Positions 11,321 through 23,389 are shown, numbered from the stretch's first letter. The stretch: 64,000 bases of DNA from Pithys albifrons albifrons (GCF_047495875.1 NC_092485.1:5962890-6026889), one strand, 5' to 3'. Made by a program: numbers and translations. The notes: generated from the sequence alone by a model not told the origin.

Positions 11321-12110
11321 ATCTTCCATTTACATTTTAATTTCAATAAAATTGTTTTATTTTGTGTTTTATTGCAGTGCTGGTGCAATAAAAGCCTCTG
11401 TTAGCCCCAGGGAGACTCTCCCGTAGGAAGTTTCCCAATCGGAGTTGGGCAGGACAGCCACAGAGCCTCCTGCTCTATCCCAAACCTGCTCCACGAAGAG
11501 CAATCCTTGATGTAAACCCAGGCGTGAGGGCAACTACAGGCCTTGAAATGCAAATCGTGCTCCTTTATTTCAATAAACCACAGGGATAAACCTCCTGCAG
11601 GTAAGCACTGGGTGTTCCCTGCCTATTGCAGCTCCCAACCCTCCCTCTGGCATTTCAATCTCTGAGTCACATCCAGCACAAACCCAGAGACACTAAAAAT
11701 CAGAATGGTTTTTTAAAGTATAAGGGCTTTAAAGTGTAAAGGTTTTTAAAGCATAGTTTTAAAAGTTTTTGCAGTTTTTAAAGTGTAATTTTGTACAGAT
11801 TCTGTGGTTTTTTCTTTTTGTCTTTTCTGTCTCTCAAAATGAAAAACTTCTGGGTGCACTTCTTCAAGCTTTCCTCTTTATTTTCATGGAAGATTCTCTC
11901 CTTCTCAGTCAATAAAGACACCCAGGACACAGATTAGCATTTGGCCCTCTGCTCATCTGCTGGATTAATTTCAACTAAATTATAAGTAAAGAATGATTGA
12001 TTATTGTGATGATTAAGAATTTATCCTCATATAATACCTTTCATCTGCAGAGGCACAGCAGATCTTGGAGCAATAGGTGCAGGGAAAAGTCATGTGTTGA
12101 TTCAAGTCAC
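11320..12110. promoter_or_regulatory. AT-rich stretch with octamer motif and several AATAAA signals
   Basis: ATGCAAAT at 11548-11555 is a perfect POU octamer. AATAAA occurs near 11345, 11388, 11571 and 11909, and TTTATT (its complement) also occurs several times. A degenerate TTTTAAAGTGTAA repeat lies at 11707-11795. This could be an enhancer, or the 3' end of an unseen noncoding transcript. Confidence 0.33.
11707..11795. repeat. Degenerate TTTTAAAGTGTAA short tandem repeat
   Basis: TTTTTAAAGTATAAG, CTTTAAAGTGTAAAG, TTTTTAAAGCATAG and TTTTTAAAGTGTAATT occur in succession at irregular 17-40 bp spacing. Confidence 0.6.
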
Positions 12111-12890
12111 AAGCTGTTGGGAAGGAGCACAGATCCCCTGATCCTGCTTGGAGAGGGCAGAGCTGGGGCAGAGAACACCATGGTCTGACAGGTATCAAGG
12201 CAGCAATGAGGTACCTCAGTCCCTTTGTACCAGTTTTGGTGATGTGAGGGTGTATAAACCCTCACCTTGATCCTGCTCAGAGCCCAGTGCAGCAATTCCT
12301 CCACACTGCCCTGGCACACATGACTGTGCCCACACACCCACCTGTCCACCCTGTCAGTGGTTCATGGTGGCTTGTTCTCCAGGCTTGGAGATACAGGAGA
12401 AATTCCTGCTGTTTTGGGTCTGAAACGCTTGGGAGGTGCCAAGTGCCACGGAGCAGCCTTAGCTGGACAGTCAGATCCCACTCAAACCTCTTGAACCTGT
12501 CAGTCCACTTGGACATCCTGCTCTTCTTCATCCTATTTTGTGCTTCCAGCAGCTCAGACACAGGTATGAACACAGGCTGTGAAGGCTCAGCCCAGTGCAG
12601 GGAAAGGGGGTTTTTGCTGGTGAGTTCAGCACTTTGGGAACCCTGATGGTTCTCCCCAGAGCCAGCTGTCAGTTCCTGTCGGGAAGGAGCCCAGATGTGG
12701 ATGCCCCTGAAGGGTCCTGGCCATGCCTGTAACATTTCAATTCCTCCTCAGCATCTCTGCTGCCCACCTGGGCTCTGGCACGGTTTGGGACGCTGCATCC
12801 AGAACCTGGGCTGTATCCCACCTTCCCGTTCCTCCCCTTCCCGACGGTGATGGATTTATTCCCTGGGCAGAAGGGACGGGTGGTTCACAG
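12110..12890. other. Unique sequence, no gene seen
   Basis: No recognised repeat or exon. Confidence 0.5.
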
Positions 12891-13480
12891 TTGTGCTTTC
12901 CCATACGCTGCGATCGCGGCGCAGCAGGACGGGAGGATCCCACCCAGGGGCCGCGCAGCCCCCGAGCCGCCCCTTCCCCGGCCTCAGACAGTGCTCAAAC
13001 AACAACTGTCTGCCTGCCCAGCTAATCCCTCGCAGGTGACCCCAAGCCAGCCGACGCCTCTCGCTAAACTCGCACATTCCTCCGCGCCGCGTTAACCCCT
13101 CCGGCACCGCGGCCCCTTCCCCGCCCGCGCCCCCTCCCCGCGGGGCTCGGAGCCGCCTGGATCATCCCCTTTCCAGAGCTCCTGGTCAGAGGTTAAAAGC
13201 CTAATGTATTATTATAAAGCCAAAAAGAAAAAGCCTCGCATTCTCCCCTATAAATCTTCCTAACAGCCTCGGCACATGTGGGAGCCAGACGATGCCTCTC
13301 CCCGCGGCTCCGCTCGGGGACGCGCCCGCTGAGCGCCTTCTCCTCAGCCCGGGCTGGTCCCCGTGGTCGGGGCGAGGGATGGTCCTGCTGGCAGAGCGGG
13401 CAGGACCCCAGGCAGGGCTCTGCCCTGTGCCACCCGCTCCTTCCCCCACCGGCCCCAGCTCTGCCGGCATCGCCCCGCGG
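12890..13480. promoter_or_regulatory. CpG-rich island without an evident gene
   Basis: CpG is frequent, for example around 12910-12970, 13080-13150 and 13290-13380. A TATAAA word sits at about 13249 and AT-rich sequence (13200-13230) is embedded. Unmethylated CpG islands often mark promoters, but I see no coding exon on either side. Confidence 0.4.
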
Positions 13481-13830
13481 GAGGGAAGATGCTCTCTCCT
13501 TTTGGGCAGCGCTGTCTCCCTCCGTGTCCTGCCGGGATGTCCCAGGCCAGGCGTGTCCCTTGGCACAGCCCCAGCACTGCGGGAGCTGCCAGGCTGGGCA
13601 TGACAAGGAAACTTAGAGGGCTGATTGTTTCCAGGGCATCCACGGGGAGGAAGCAGCCCCATCCCAGGAATTCATGGCACCACAGCGTGATTCTGTCCTG
13701 GCCTGCAGTGTCCCCACAGTGCCTGGCCCGTGTCCCCCCGTGGGGGAACAGCAGCCTTTCCATCTCTGCACCCTGCTACTACTGCATTTATTTTATTCCT
13801 CTTTAACTCAAGGAAGGCCTCAGGAACCAA
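13481..13830. other. Unique sequence between two CpG-rich stretches
   Basis: No supported exon or recognised repeat. Confidence 0.45.
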
Positions 13831-13834
13831 ATGA

Positions 13835-14350
13835 TTCCTCGTGTAAATAACACGGCAGCGGCAGGGCCGTGTCGGGAACGCCGGACCACCGGCTGCGTGC
13901 TCAGTGGTGAGTGTTTAATACCTGCGTGGAGCTTTCCTGGAGCGCGGCAGCAGCCGCGGGAACAAAGGCTGGGTTTGGGCTTTGCTCTTCTTCCCTTTTC
14001 TTTTTCTTTCTTTTTTTTCCCCCCTAAAATATACATATATATTTTAGGAGCTTTGCCAAAGTTTCTGGAGATCAAAGTGAAACCAGTGTCCAGAAATGAT
14101 GGAGGCAATAAAAGGGAAGAAAGTCTGAGAGAAGGGGGGACGAGCCGCGGGCTGAGCAGGGCAGGGAGCGGGGACCGGGGAGCGCCGGGAGCGCCGGGAG
14201 CGGGACGGGCGCTCCGCAGGCAGGACCGTGCCCTCTGCTGGGGGCAGCGCAGCGGGGCAGCCTCGCACCCCGCGCCCCATCCCTGTGTCCCACTGCCCCG
14301 CAGCCCCCAGGGAATCCCCAGCCTGCTGTCACACCCCCGGGGCCGAGGGG
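13835..14350. promoter_or_regulatory. Second CpG-rich stretch with embedded pyrimidine tract and perfect inverted repeat
   Basis: CpG-dense segments (13850-13900 and 14140-14270) flank a pyrimidine tract (13985-14020). A perfect 11-bp inverted repeat, CCTAAAATATA at 14023-14033 and its complement at 14038-14048, has a 4-bp loop. A TCF/LEF-like ATCAAAG lies at 14071. No exon is evident. Confidence 0.38.
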
Positions 14351-14513
14351 TTTCACTTCTTGTCCTGACTCCAGGAGGTGACAGCAAGGGGCCGTGGCTC
14401 CTTCTTGTGCTGCCCGGTCCAGCACGGGCACAGCTGTGCCCGGGCACAAGGAATAGGGAGGAGACCCTGAGTCTGCAGCCCCATCCTCCTCCTCACTGAC
14501 GGCAGTGCTGACA

Positions 14514-14780
14514 TCAGAGAATCCTGGAATGGTTTGGGCTGGAAGGGACCTTAAAGTTCACACGGTGCCACCGCTTGCCATGGGCAGGGACACCTTCCAC
14601 TAGCCCAGGTTGCTCCAAGTCCCATCTAACCTCGTCTTGGACACTCCCAGGGATGGGGCAACCTGTGCCAGGGCCTCACCACCCTCCCAGGGAGGAATTT
14701 CTTCCCAATATCCCATCTAAACCTGTCCTCTGGCAGTGGGAAACCATTCCACATTTTTTCTGTCACTCCAGGCAATTGTC
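14514..14780 (-). mobile_element. CR1 LINE 3' fragment
   Basis: About 267 bp matching the reverse complement of the CR1 3' region. It starts AATCCTGGAATGGTTTGGGC and continues through the GGACACCTTCCACTAGCCCA, CCAGGGATGGGGCAACC and TTCTTCCCAATATC blocks. Confidence 0.93.
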
Positions 14781-16840
14781 CACGTGTTGCTGCCACATTT
14801 GTGCTCCAAACCCAACAAAGCTTTCAGGGTGGCTTCCTGGGGAGCAAAGCAGAGCAGTGCTCTATCATGGACACCTTTCTAGGGTGCAGAATGAAACTGT
14901 CCCAAAAATCATTCCCAGTATCCAGGGACGTAGGAGGGATCCACAAAGGGAGCACTTGGCCTTCTTCCTTCTTTCATTGCACCCTCCCCATTTTTCCCCA
15001 GACTTCAAGCAAGTCTGAAACTCCAACCAACCAGAGTCCTATAAATCACAGCCCTCTCCCAAGCTTTTACATTCGAGCCAAGAGAAGCCATTGATTTATT
15101 CTTATTTTTGAAGCAAAACAGCCCATGGGCCAACATTTGCTGGAAAAACAGGGCAGACCCAGAGCAGAGCTAATTTCTGTCTCCCTTTCCAACACCCAAA
15201 CTCCAGATCCAAGCACCTGGTCCCCTGTTCAAGACAGGTGATGGGTTTGGGTCTCTAAGGAAACCAAAATAGTTGGCAAAGACCTGGGGAACAGGTGAGT
15301 CTTTCCCTGAGCTCCTCCACCTCCCTGGGGCTCGTGCTGGACTCCTCCATCACTGCACCGAGGAGCAGTTTGCACCCATTGGCTTTGAAGGCCTATGGAA
15401 ACAGCCCCTCCTGAGCAGCACAGAGATGAGAGGAGCACTCCTTGTCACAGCTCAGCTCTCCCCCACCAGCTCTGCCTTTAACTCCCTGCTTTAGATGCCC
15501 AGGGTGATGCGAGAGCTGCTGCCTCACCTGGACATGCTGAGCAGGCTCTTTTCGAGAAGAAAGGGCTGCAAACAACCAAACCAGCAGGATTTGTCTGTGA
15601 ACAAACTGTGAACTGCGACGGAGTGTCTTTCAACCTCCAAATCCACCTGAGCGCGGCGCGGCCGCTGCACATCGATCATGCCCATCAAAATGTGGGTGTT
15701 TGTTTCAAGGGCTCACCAGACTTCCCCAAGACACTGGTTATTTGGTAACTTATTCTGTAAACATCCAGGGGTGGCTCACTTAACTTGCACAAGGTGTTTG
15801 TTCTGGGCTCTGCTTTCTTGGGGCTGTTTTTCAGTGCTGCCATCCAGCTCTGCTCTCTCCCTGCTGTCGGCTCAGCTGCGGCAGAGCAGGGATTTGGGTG
15901 GGGGCACAGGCCTGGTCCTGACTGCCTGATCTGAAGCAGGATTTAATCCTGACTATTAGGAAATCATGTCTCATGTCTCCCCCACCTGAGGTAACGAGCT
16001 TAGAAATCATGAAGAAAAATCAGTGTTTACTTTCTGGGTTTCACATTGCTCCACTTCATATTTTTGAGCTTTATCTCAGCCAGAAGGACAAGAAAATATT
16101 TTTTTTAGAAAAAAAGGAAAGAGATGAGATTTTCACATAACCACATGATTCCTGAGGCTTTAAACATCTCCAGATTTTGGGAGAATCACCATCAAAATCC
16201 TAAGGATTGGTAAGATGTGGGGCTGCTTAGTTTGGCTGGTCAGTGTGGCCCAGAGCTGTGAGAGCCCACAGGGAGAGCTCCTTGTCCAGGTTTATCCAGG
16301 ACACAGGACGTGTTTGCAGCTGGGGCTCTGCTGTTGGCCTGTTTCTTGGAAGAGCCGAAGAAAACTATTGCAACAGCCTCTGTGATTGCCAGTGAGCTCT
16401 GCATCTGGGAAGAGCAGCCCACCAAGCTTTAGGTGAATTGTCTGTGAGGTTTTCCCTCCTGCCTCTCCGTGTCACACTGAGCAGACACCAGGTCCTCAGA
16501 GAGCAGCCTTGCCCAGGTGAAGCTGGCCCTGGACTGCTCAGGTGGGATATTCACCTACACAGGCTCCAGCTCAGCACATCTGAGTCTCTCCCAGCCTGAG
16601 ACTCCCTCTCTGATGGGCTGCTGGGAGCCAGAGGTGAGGGAGAGCAGTGATGCCGATGGGCACCACGGTCACTGTCCACTGCCAGCTGCCAAGTCCCTGG
16701 CTGGTGCCAACTCTGAGAGTCTGTGTGTGACTCTCCCTCCCATCCACGCAGCGACTGTGCCCGAGGGAGGGCTGAACCCAAGGGCAAGAGGCTCCTTGCC
16801 CCCCGAGCCTGGCGCTCGATCCATCTCTATCAGTGTCTCG
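14781..16840. other. Unique sequence, no gene seen
   Basis: Nothing recognised. A frame at 16517 begins with a vaguely Ig-like word but lacks any Ig core motif. Confidence 0.5.
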
Positions 16841-17060
16841 CCGTAGCCGATCGCGAGAGATAAGTGAATCCCCCGCGCCGTCTGACAGGCGGGTAGACAT
16901 TAATAATTATGTACTATTTAAGGCTGATTGAAAATGAAGAGGTGGAGGTGTTGGGACAGATGTGGCAGTGCCAGATGGATTGTGATTAGATTAGCACCGT
17001 TCCATTTGACGGGATCTGAACCATGCTTTAATCATTTATTGTGAAAGCTCCGCTCCACGC
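16840..17060. promoter_or_regulatory. Candidate conserved noncoding element
   Basis: Contains TCTGACAGGCGGGTAGACAT (TGACAG MEIS/PREP-like word with flanking SMAD-type GTCTG and AGAC), ATTAATAATTATGTAC, GATTGTGATTAGATTAGC and CTTTAATCATTTATTG. The density of homeodomain-type words over 200 bp stands out from the surroundings. Confidence 0.37.
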
Positions 17061-17700
17061 GGGCGCGCGTCGCCCTCGCTGTTGCTCCGCTCTTGCCACA
17101 TTTGTTAGTTTGGATCACCCTGCTACAAGTTGTCTTTGCTTGAAACGTGTTGTGTTTACAGCCAGTATTTCCAGCCCCGATCCCTCCCTCTGCCTCTCAT
17201 CTCCTTGTTTGTACAAAGCCTCCTACAATTCCTGAGCAGAGCAGAGCCTCTTGCTCACTGCCGGCGTATAAACAGCAGCCGAGCCATCAGCCCCTCCACG
17301 GCGCGAGCCACGACAAGGCCAGTGAGACCCTGACCAAGGAAGGGCCCAGTAGAACTCAACCCAGAGCTGAACCTGCTCCTGGAGCAGCATTTTTGCCCCT
17401 CTTCTGCCTCCCCTCCCGGTGGATTCAGAGCACACCCACCCTGCTCCATCCCAGTGAGCCTTTGAGAGGATCCTGCACTGCTGTGGCTGCTTTGTCTGCA
17501 TCAAACACATCCAAAAGTGCTTCCCCAGACCACACTGCATGACAGGAGCTGCTGGCTGTGTCACAGAGCAATGCAGCAGTCCAGGAGGACAAGGGAAAGT
17601 AACACAGAGTGCCAGTATCCACTTGAGATCCCTGGAGCAATAACAAGAGGAAGAAGAGGATTACCTGGGTAACTGGAAAGTAGCTCAAGACCCTCACTGG
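17061..17700. other. Unique sequence, no gene seen
   Basis: No recognised repeat or exon. Confidence 0.5.
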
Positions 17701-17930
17701 CAGTGTCATGCAATTTTAATTATCATAAGTGGTCTAGATCTCAATGGATGGAAAAACTTATTATTGTTATTATTCCCTTCAAACGTGAGAGGTTTTAGTT
17801 AAACACACATCCATATCTATTAATCATGCCACATTTAAGATGGAGCCGAAGTAATTAGCCAAGACTTAGACTGTAGGGATCACCTTAAAATAAAACATGC
17901 TGCAGTTGCCTCCCTGCAGTCCTCATTGAG
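17700..17930. promoter_or_regulatory. Candidate conserved noncoding element
   Basis: AATTTTAATTATCATAAGTG, TATTATTGTTATTATTCCC, TCTATTAATCATGCC and CCGAAGTAATTAGCC are clustered homeodomain- and SOX-like words immediately before a CR1 insertion. Confidence 0.33.
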
Positions 17931-18240
17931 AGAATCAGAATCATAGAAGGGACCTTAAAGCTCACCCACTGCCACCCCCTGCAATGGGCAGGGACACCTC
18001 CCACCAGCCCAGGTTGCTCCAAGCCCCATCCAACTTGGCCTTGGACACTTCCAGGGATGGGGCAGCAACGGCTTCTCTGGACAACCTGTGCCAGGGCCTC
18101 ACCACCCTCACAAAGGGCAATTTCTTCCCAATATCCAATCTAAACCTATTTTCTGTCTGTTTGAAGCCTTATCTCCTTATCCTGTTACTGCAGAACCTTG
18201 TAAATAGTCCCTCTCCATCTGTCTTGTGGCTCCCTTCCTT
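17931..18240 (-). mobile_element. CR1 LINE 3' fragment
   Basis: About 310 bp matching reverse-complement CR1. It runs from AATCATAGAAGGGACC through the CCAGGGATGGGGCAGC and TTCTTCCCAATATCCAATCT blocks to the CTTGTAAATAGTCCCTCTCC block, the longest 5' reach among the copies here. Confidence 0.93.
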
Positions 18241-18474
18241 TGTACATCCTACTGTTCCCTCATGTCACACTTGGGGTGTGTAGGGGATAGGAACCTTTCA
18301 GATCCCAAAGTCCAGTCTCCCTGGATCCTGACAGGGGATTCTGGGTGGATGGTGTCAGGTGCTGCTGTGCTGATCCAAATTCACAGAGATGCAGCAGAGA
18401 TGGTTGAACATCAGGGGCAGTCAGAGGTTTCTGCATCCCTGTGACATTTGGGAAGCACGGCCAGATGAAAGGCA

Positions 18475-18600
18475 GACGAGCTGTAAGCTGTTATTATACT
18501 GTCTAATAGAGTTTAATATGTGAGCCCTCCTTTCTTATAGAGTGCAACACAATCAAAACCACATTTCTGCTGCATGTGGGCAGTTTTCCTGCATTGACTT
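18475..18600. promoter_or_regulatory. Short AT-rich candidate regulatory block
   Basis: CTGTTATTATACTGTCTAAT, GAGTTTAATATGTG and AATCAAAACCACA (RUNX-like AACCACA) occur together. Candidate only. Confidence 0.27.
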
Positions 18601-19960
18601 GTTTCCAAAACAGATGTGAATTCTTCGGGAGAGCTCCCGCCCCTCTCCTTAAAGAGGATAAAATGTCATCTTTGCTTATGTGTGCAAACCCAAAAGGCTC
18701 TTAGGAACACAAAAAACCCATTTCCAAGTAGGTCAGGGGCTTGTGTGGCCCAGTGTCCCACCCCAAACCTCAGCTGTTCCCACAAGTTTCCAAAATGGGT
18801 ACAAAGAGGTCTCATAAGAGCGAGAATGGGATAATTCATCCAGCTGATGGCCCCAACCTCAGCCTGGTGCTGGTGCATGCCCCGAGGCACAGTTAGAGCT
18901 TGTTATTCTCTCTAATGGATCTTCAGAAGTTTGGGGGGTTTTGGTGATGCTTTCTAGACTTCCTAACCCTGACCTCGAAACCACAAAGTCTGAGCAGCCC
19001 TAGAAGCTGAAAATAACTGAGATCCCCTACAGATCTACCTGTCATTTTCCAGAATCTTGAGAGCACCGATCCTGCCCTGAAAGACTCAGATTTTGCTCAA
19101 GGGGCTCCCCTGAGGGTCTGGGGCTTGTGTCCTGGTTTGGGACATCTCCCATTTCACTGTGGTCCCTGCAGTGTCCATGGATGGTGGCAGACTCTCAATA
19201 AAGCACCACCAGACCCTCCTGCCCTGGGTGTCTGGGCCAGCTCTGATGGGTTTCTGTGCACCAAAGTGCTGGAATTGGGTGGGTGAGGAGCTGGGAGGAT
19301 CCAGCCTCTCCCTGCTGTGAGGAACCAGCACTTTCCTCCCTTCTCCCTGCACTGGGACCAGTTTGGGAGCACTGGGTGCTCCCTGTGGGGCAGCCAAGAC
19401 CCACCACACAGCAGCTTTGGATGCCTTTGTTTCCACACAGCCTGTGAGGGGCTTTCCATCAGGAAATGTGAGTTCCCACCTGAGGGACACTCCCTTCTTC
19501 CAGCCTGGGCTGATCTATGAGTGCTGAGGACTGGGCAGATCCCTGTGTGAGACTGGAGCATCCCAAGAGCCGGGGCTGGGCAGAGGGTGTGAGCTGGGGC
19601 TGGGCAGAGGGTGCTGGGCAGAGGGTGTGAGCTGGGGTGGGCAGAGCTGGGAGTCAGCAGTGGGGCACAGAGAGGAGCTGGGCTCCAGTGGGTGTCCCAG
19701 GAGAAAGATCTCACAGAGGGAGGAGTTGGACAACAGGAGTGGAAGACAGGAGGAGAGAAAGGCCTCGGAGGGGACAAGGGGCAGCAGAGCCCCACATCCT
19801 GCCCCGGGGCAGGGAGGAGTCCGGCTGGGGCAGCTCTGGGGGCTGCACCTTGCGGGTCGGGCTGTGTCACCCCCAGCCCTGCCCCTGCCCAGCGCTCCCG
19901 GCACTCGCTGGGGCTGCCCCGGCCAGGGCTGCGAGCGCCGGGTCCCGCCGCTGCTCTCCT
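18601..19960. other. Unique sequence with a short tandem repeat, no gene seen
   Basis: A GGGCTGGGCAGAGGGTGTGA-type repeat of about three copies lies at 19568-19645. Frames of up to 276 residues on the minus strand are Pro/Ser-rich and show no domain. Confidence 0.5.
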
Positions 19961-20250
19961 GTTTACAGAAATGGGAATTTGCATGATGAAAATAACCTGG
20001 GACGGATTTCGATTTTACTGCCCTTGGCAGAAGGCTTGGAAAAAACCGGTGCATAGTCAATTACTGGAATTTTTAAACACAAATAATATTTTATGTGATC
20101 AGCAGGCTGGCTCCGGGCCTGGGCACGGCGCTCCAACGGCACTTATGAAAGGAACAAGCCATCAATTGTGCTGCCGCGCACAGGAGCCCGTGGGCAGGTG
20201 CAGCCCGTGTTGACCCGAGCGCTCGCAGCCCTCGGCTCGCTTAACCCGTG
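19960..20250. promoter_or_regulatory. Candidate conserved noncoding element with octamer and FOX words
   Basis: GTTTACA at 19961, a perfect octamer complement ATTTGCAT at 19977-19984, an NF1-like TTGGCAG at 20023 and TAAACACAAATAATATTTTA at about 20077-20096 are combined with AT-rich sequence in a CpG-containing setting. This is one of the better enhancer candidates by motif density. Confidence 0.37.
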
Positions 20251-21316
20251 AGGGATGGACGGCGATTTGCCAGGCTCAGCCTTGGCTCTTGCTGCTTTGT
20301 GCCGGCTGGAAATTCCTCCTCTCCCTCCCTTTTTCTGTCACATACCCAGAGCAGCGTCGTCTCTCATCAGACACGCAGAGGGGGATGCACGAGGCTCATC
20401 GTTGTGTGGCACCGTCCATCACACCAGCCCAGAGCTGGGCCCATTGCTCCAAAGCTGGGGCTGGCAGGGAAGGGGTTAACCAGAGCAGGGGCCCCTCGTC
20501 TTTCTCCCCAGTCCCCACCATCCTGGCAGGCTCCCCAAACCAACAGCCCTGGGACCTCATTCCCAGAAACGCCTGAGCCGGGAAGGCGGTTCCGGGAAGG
20601 ACCTGCACAAGCCAGCGAAGCCCTAACGTGGTGTAGGAACCTCCCTGGCAGCCACAGACCCTCCCGGGACGTGTTCCTGGGATCAGGGGAATTAGGGGAA
20701 TTATGGCCCCTGCGCTGTGGGGCAGCACCAGCGAGGCCAGGGCTGTGTTTATCCATGAGGTGCTTATACGGATCCCATTCCCTGAGAGGGAGAGTGACTG
20801 AGATGGCTTAGGGAGGCAGAACAATATTAATTCATTAATTTATCACAAATACTTCTTATTTTAAAGCACTGGGCAGTGAAAGGGCTTTAAATTTCCAGGA
20901 CTGCTGCCAGTTTGCTCCTTCTCTGCACGGTCCCCTTGGCAGAGCCTGGGCTGTGGGGCACATTCAGCATTCCTGCTTCCTGCAGCTCCCCCGTGGAACT
21001 GTCCCAGGCCAGAGCCCACGGCTGGGCTGTGTGTCAGGGCTGCTGGCAGAGGCTGCAGGGTGGGAACCCTTGGCACAGCCACCACTTCGGACTTCAAACA
21101 GCTCCAGATAATCACAGTGAGGATGAGGATGAGAATTGCCTGCCTGCTCTGCTCAGAAATAAGCTTTAAGGAGAAAAAAAAAGTGCTGTTGTTGTTGTTC
21201 CAGGGCCAAGGGGAAGAAAAATTCCTTCCCAGTTTAAGGATCTCTAACACCTGGGTAGAGTTTCACTTCTCTCAGCTGCCTGTTTCAGGGTTTGATGGCT
21301 ACTTCCTAATAACTCC
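20251..21316. other. Mostly unique sequence, small AT block at 20815-20880
   Basis: ATATTAATTCATTAATTTAT lies near 20824 and a GTT repeat near 21186. No exon is supported. Confidence 0.45.
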
Positions 21317-21362
21317 AGGCTGGATCCAGAGCTCACTAAGTCAGTCGGATTCTTTCCATTCA
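21317..21362. repeat. Ancient sauropsid-type repeat fragment
   Basis: TGGATCCAGAGCTCACTAAG, TCAG and TTCTTTCCATT resemble an old repeat with a TGGATCCAGA...CCATTGAAGTCAATGGG...TCTTTCCATTGACTTCAATG structure known from non-avian sauropsids. It is diverged and the family name is not certain. Confidence 0.45.
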
Positions 21363-23380
21363 TCCAACACTGATCAGACTTTTTTGGATGATTCGAAATC
21401 ACTTGACACCCCCTGTGTGTGCACATGGGAGTGAGAGGCTGTTTCCAAGTGGCTTCTTGAATGACTTTTTCATGTGCACAGAGCTGGGGCACAAACTGGT
21501 TACAGCAAAGTTCCTGGTGAGTCTCCTTGTGCCAGGACTACACACACGGTGCTCCTGCCTGGCATGCTGGAAGTCCTGACCACTCCCTGCCCTGGGGAAG
21601 CCTCTGCCATCAGAGAAGGAGGAACAGGAAGAGGAGGAAGAGGAGGAGGAAAGTCTCTGGTACCCCAGGCTGGCTGTGGTCTCCAGACAGCCCATTTCAG
21701 CTGTTTGTCCTGGGTCAGAGCAGGTGACAGCAGCTTGGATTGGGACAGTGGCTGGTGGCTCTGCAGGGCAGGGTCAGGGTGACTCTGTCACCAAGCCAGA
21801 GCCATCTCTGGGGTCCTGCAGCTGTGCAAGCCCTGAGCTCACTGAGGATTCCTCCACCCGTCCACACTGACCCCATCCAAGTGTCGCTGCTTCCAAAAGC
21901 TGCTTGGACGGGATCCCTCTTGCAGGAGCTGTGGAAGTGCTGCAGGAAGGGCTGTCTGAACCCCCTGGCCAGGCTGAAACCACGTTCCTCTCTATCCCTT
22001 GACCAGATTTTTCTGCCTGGTTGCTACGAGCTGCTGAACAGATGCTGCAGTGCCCCCAGCAAGGGCTGCATCTCATTAGTGGCAGAAATGAACCCTTTCA
22101 ACAGTGGTCACAATCTGTAAAGGCTTTGGGCTCCGTCCAGACCGTGGTGGTGGTCAGTGAGGGCTGAGTCCACACCCATCAAAGAGGCTTTGCCTCCCAG
22201 AAATGCAACACAAGGCAGTCTTTGAGGGAGTATGGCAACATCTGAGCTGGGTTGGGAAAAACATCTGGGGAGGAAGAAGGCTGGAACAGGTCACAGGCAT
22301 GCCCTGCCCACCCCAGTGGGTTCCTTCGCTCTGCAATGTCCCAGCCTTGTTGGATTGCCCCCAGCACAAGAGGTGACCAAAATCCGTGTGTTGGCTGCCC
22401 TGTGCTTGGATGAAAACACGAGCAGGTAGATCTGTGGTGATTTATGCACTCAGCACACCTGATGGGCATGCAAGGACATGGGCCCTGGGCACAAAGCACA
22501 GTGAGATTTGTCTCCTGCATCACGTGGGTTTGGCGTGGGCAGATCTGTCAGTGCTGTGTGTGATGGGTCTGTCCCCGTGCCAGAACAGAGCGTGATGAAT
22601 CCCCAAGGGCTGGCAGGTGCCTGTGCCCTGCTGGAGCCCTGCCATGAGCAGGGACAGAGGTGGCACCTCCGTGGGCACAGTGACACACGTGTGTGCCCGT
22701 GTGTGTGTGTGCAGAGCGTGTGAGCCCCACGTGTAAACACGGCAGCACCAAGAGCACTCACAGCCCCCAAACTTGGCATTCCCAGCGCAGCACAGGCACA
22801 AGGTTAAGTAAATATCTGACTGTGAGCTGAGGAAATGAGTCAAAAAACATTGAGAGAGAAGAAACGCAGATCTCTGGAGAGACAAACTCCATGCACAGCC
22901 TGTCCTCGTGGTGCCTGCCTGTTCCAGCCTCCCTTCTCCCAGCTGAGCTCCTCGACCTGGAACCGCCACGGATTCCCCAGGCCAAGGGGACACACACAAG
23001 GGAACAAAGCCCAGGTAGCTCCACCTGGGAGCTCCCTCTGCCCCAGCCCGCCTGGGCCCTGCGTCTCCCCTGCTCCATCCTCCGTGCCCGAGTGCAAGGA
23101 GGGGGCTCCGCTTCTCTTTCCTGGATTAGGCTTTCATCTGGAACACGTTATGGCAGGAGGAGTTCCCTGCTTTACCTGGGGAAATCCCAGAGCTGGGGAA
23201 ACGTGCCCAGGTGATGACAACCCCCTCGAGCTCTCTGACAGCCGAGGGGGAAGCTGTGAGCACCGTTTGAATGGCATCCAGAGGCAGCGGCTCCAAAAAG
23301 GGCTGCGAATAAAACAAAACCAGCAATCACGCCTGATGGGAGAGGAATTGGATTGTGGCCTCCCCTCCTCTTCCCCCTCC
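21363..23380. other. Unique sequence, no gene seen
   Basis: A short GT repeat lies near 22700. Nothing else was recognised. Confidence 0.5.
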
Positions 23381-23389
23381 TCCCCCAGC

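Noticed and set aside
16517..16846. Frame starting with words reminiscent of a V region (Leu-Asp-Cys-Ser-Gly-Gly)
   Set aside because: There is no conserved Trp, no Asp-Ser-Gly-x-Tyr-x-Cys motif and no splice sites in suitable phase.
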